From the NCBI GenBank assembly GCA_050251575.1, contig JBFWMP010000177.1, positions 1-5,294 on the forward strand: a DNA stretch of 5,294 nt, in the 5' to 3' direction. Under the pieces are notes generated by a model, which saw nothing but the letters and a program-made list of their open reading frames with translations, did not search any database and was not told where the DNA came from. Position numbers and translations under genes: made by a program. Of this stretch, positions 5,071 to 5,294 are shown piece after piece; positions within the stretch are counted from its first letter, which is position 1; the number at the start of each line of letters is the position of its first letter. The DNA is from X23 sp050251575 (GTDB lineage Bacteria; Bacillota; Clostridia; SK-Y3).

Positions 5071-5294
5071 ATGAAAAGCTTATTCGTACAATTTAAAAGT
5101 AGCAGAAGCTATATCTTAGACCTCATTTATCCACCTAAATGTATTTTCTGCAATACCATACTTTCTCCGGGCACAGAGTTGGAAATATGCGATTCTTGCT
5201 ATGAAAGAATACCGTTTATTCAAGGAAAGGCATGCAGTCAATGCGGACAACCCATTGAAGGGTCTTATGGTTCCGAACAGTGCTTGGATTGCAG
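5071..5294 (+). CDS. comF: ComF family protein, N-terminal part
   Basis: The frame opens at ATG 5071, with AAGAGGTG (5054-5061, inside the end of recD2) as ribosome site. It stays open to the window edge, giving about 74 residues of a protein usually 200-240 long. After LDLIYPPKC come CIFC, ICDSC and CSQCG, followed by CLDC at the edge: the paired-cysteine zinc-finger N-terminus typical of ComF. The C-terminal phosphoribosyltransferase-like domain would lie beyond the window. ComF assists uptake or processing of transforming single-stranded DNA in competent species, but is also kept in many bacteria not known to be competent. The 4-nt gap to recD2 suggests an operon and translational coupling. 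Confidence 0.93.
   Translation, partial: MKSLFVQFKSSRSYILDLIYPPKCIFCNTILSPGTELEICDSCYERIPFIQGKACSQCGQPIEGSYGSEQCLDC

Overview
The window looks like chromosomal DNA from a low-GC Gram-positive anaerobe, most likely class Clostridia (a Lachnospiraceae or Clostridium relative). The evidence is AT-rich DNA with strong AGGAGG-type ribosome binding sites, an S-box (SAM-I) riboswitch ahead of metK, an ECF-transporter S component, and the gene neighbourhood metK - small membrane-anchored protein - recD2 - comF. All supported genes are on the + strand. The taxonomic call is an inference from these gene families, not from a marker gene.

Layout. Positions 2-268 hold the 3' end of an ECF vitamin-transporter S component (RibU-like). 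Positions 351-821 encode a 156-residue membrane protein of the COG2426 'small multi-drug export' family, with its own candidate promoter. Three bases after its stop begins a strong promoter with an extended -10 (824-852). It drives a leader of about 210 nt containing a full SAM-I aptamer (880-981), a competing antiterminator and an intrinsic terminator (997-1032). The leader controls metK (1068-2258), S-adenosylmethionine synthetase.

Downstream of metK is a perfect 30-bp inverted repeat with a 3-nt loop (2271-2333), followed by a T-rich run, so it probably also ends metK transcripts. A small gene (2394-2753) follows. It encodes one membrane helix plus the first part of a glycosyltransferase-2-like fold. 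Its last eight codons and its stop lie in the left arm of a second inverted repeat (2725-2785), whose core resembles that of the first (GGGGACGGTTC against GGAAACGGTTC). The second repeat also contributes the first bases of a candidate -35 box for the next gene.

recD2 (2868-5066) is a complete 732-residue SF1B helicase. A TTG codon is preferred as its start because of an ideal ribosome binding site. comF (from 5071) follows after 4 nt and runs off the window; only its zinc-finger N-terminus is visible.

Most of the window is conserved housekeeping DNA: vitamin uptake, SAM synthesis under SAM feedback, DNA repair helicase and a competence-type protein. The least ordinary part is 2259-2843, where two related palindromic elements bracket a small gene of unknown function and appear to supply its C-terminus, a terminator and part of a promoter. 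I see no sign of a new defence or mobile system beyond these REP/MITE-like palindromes.
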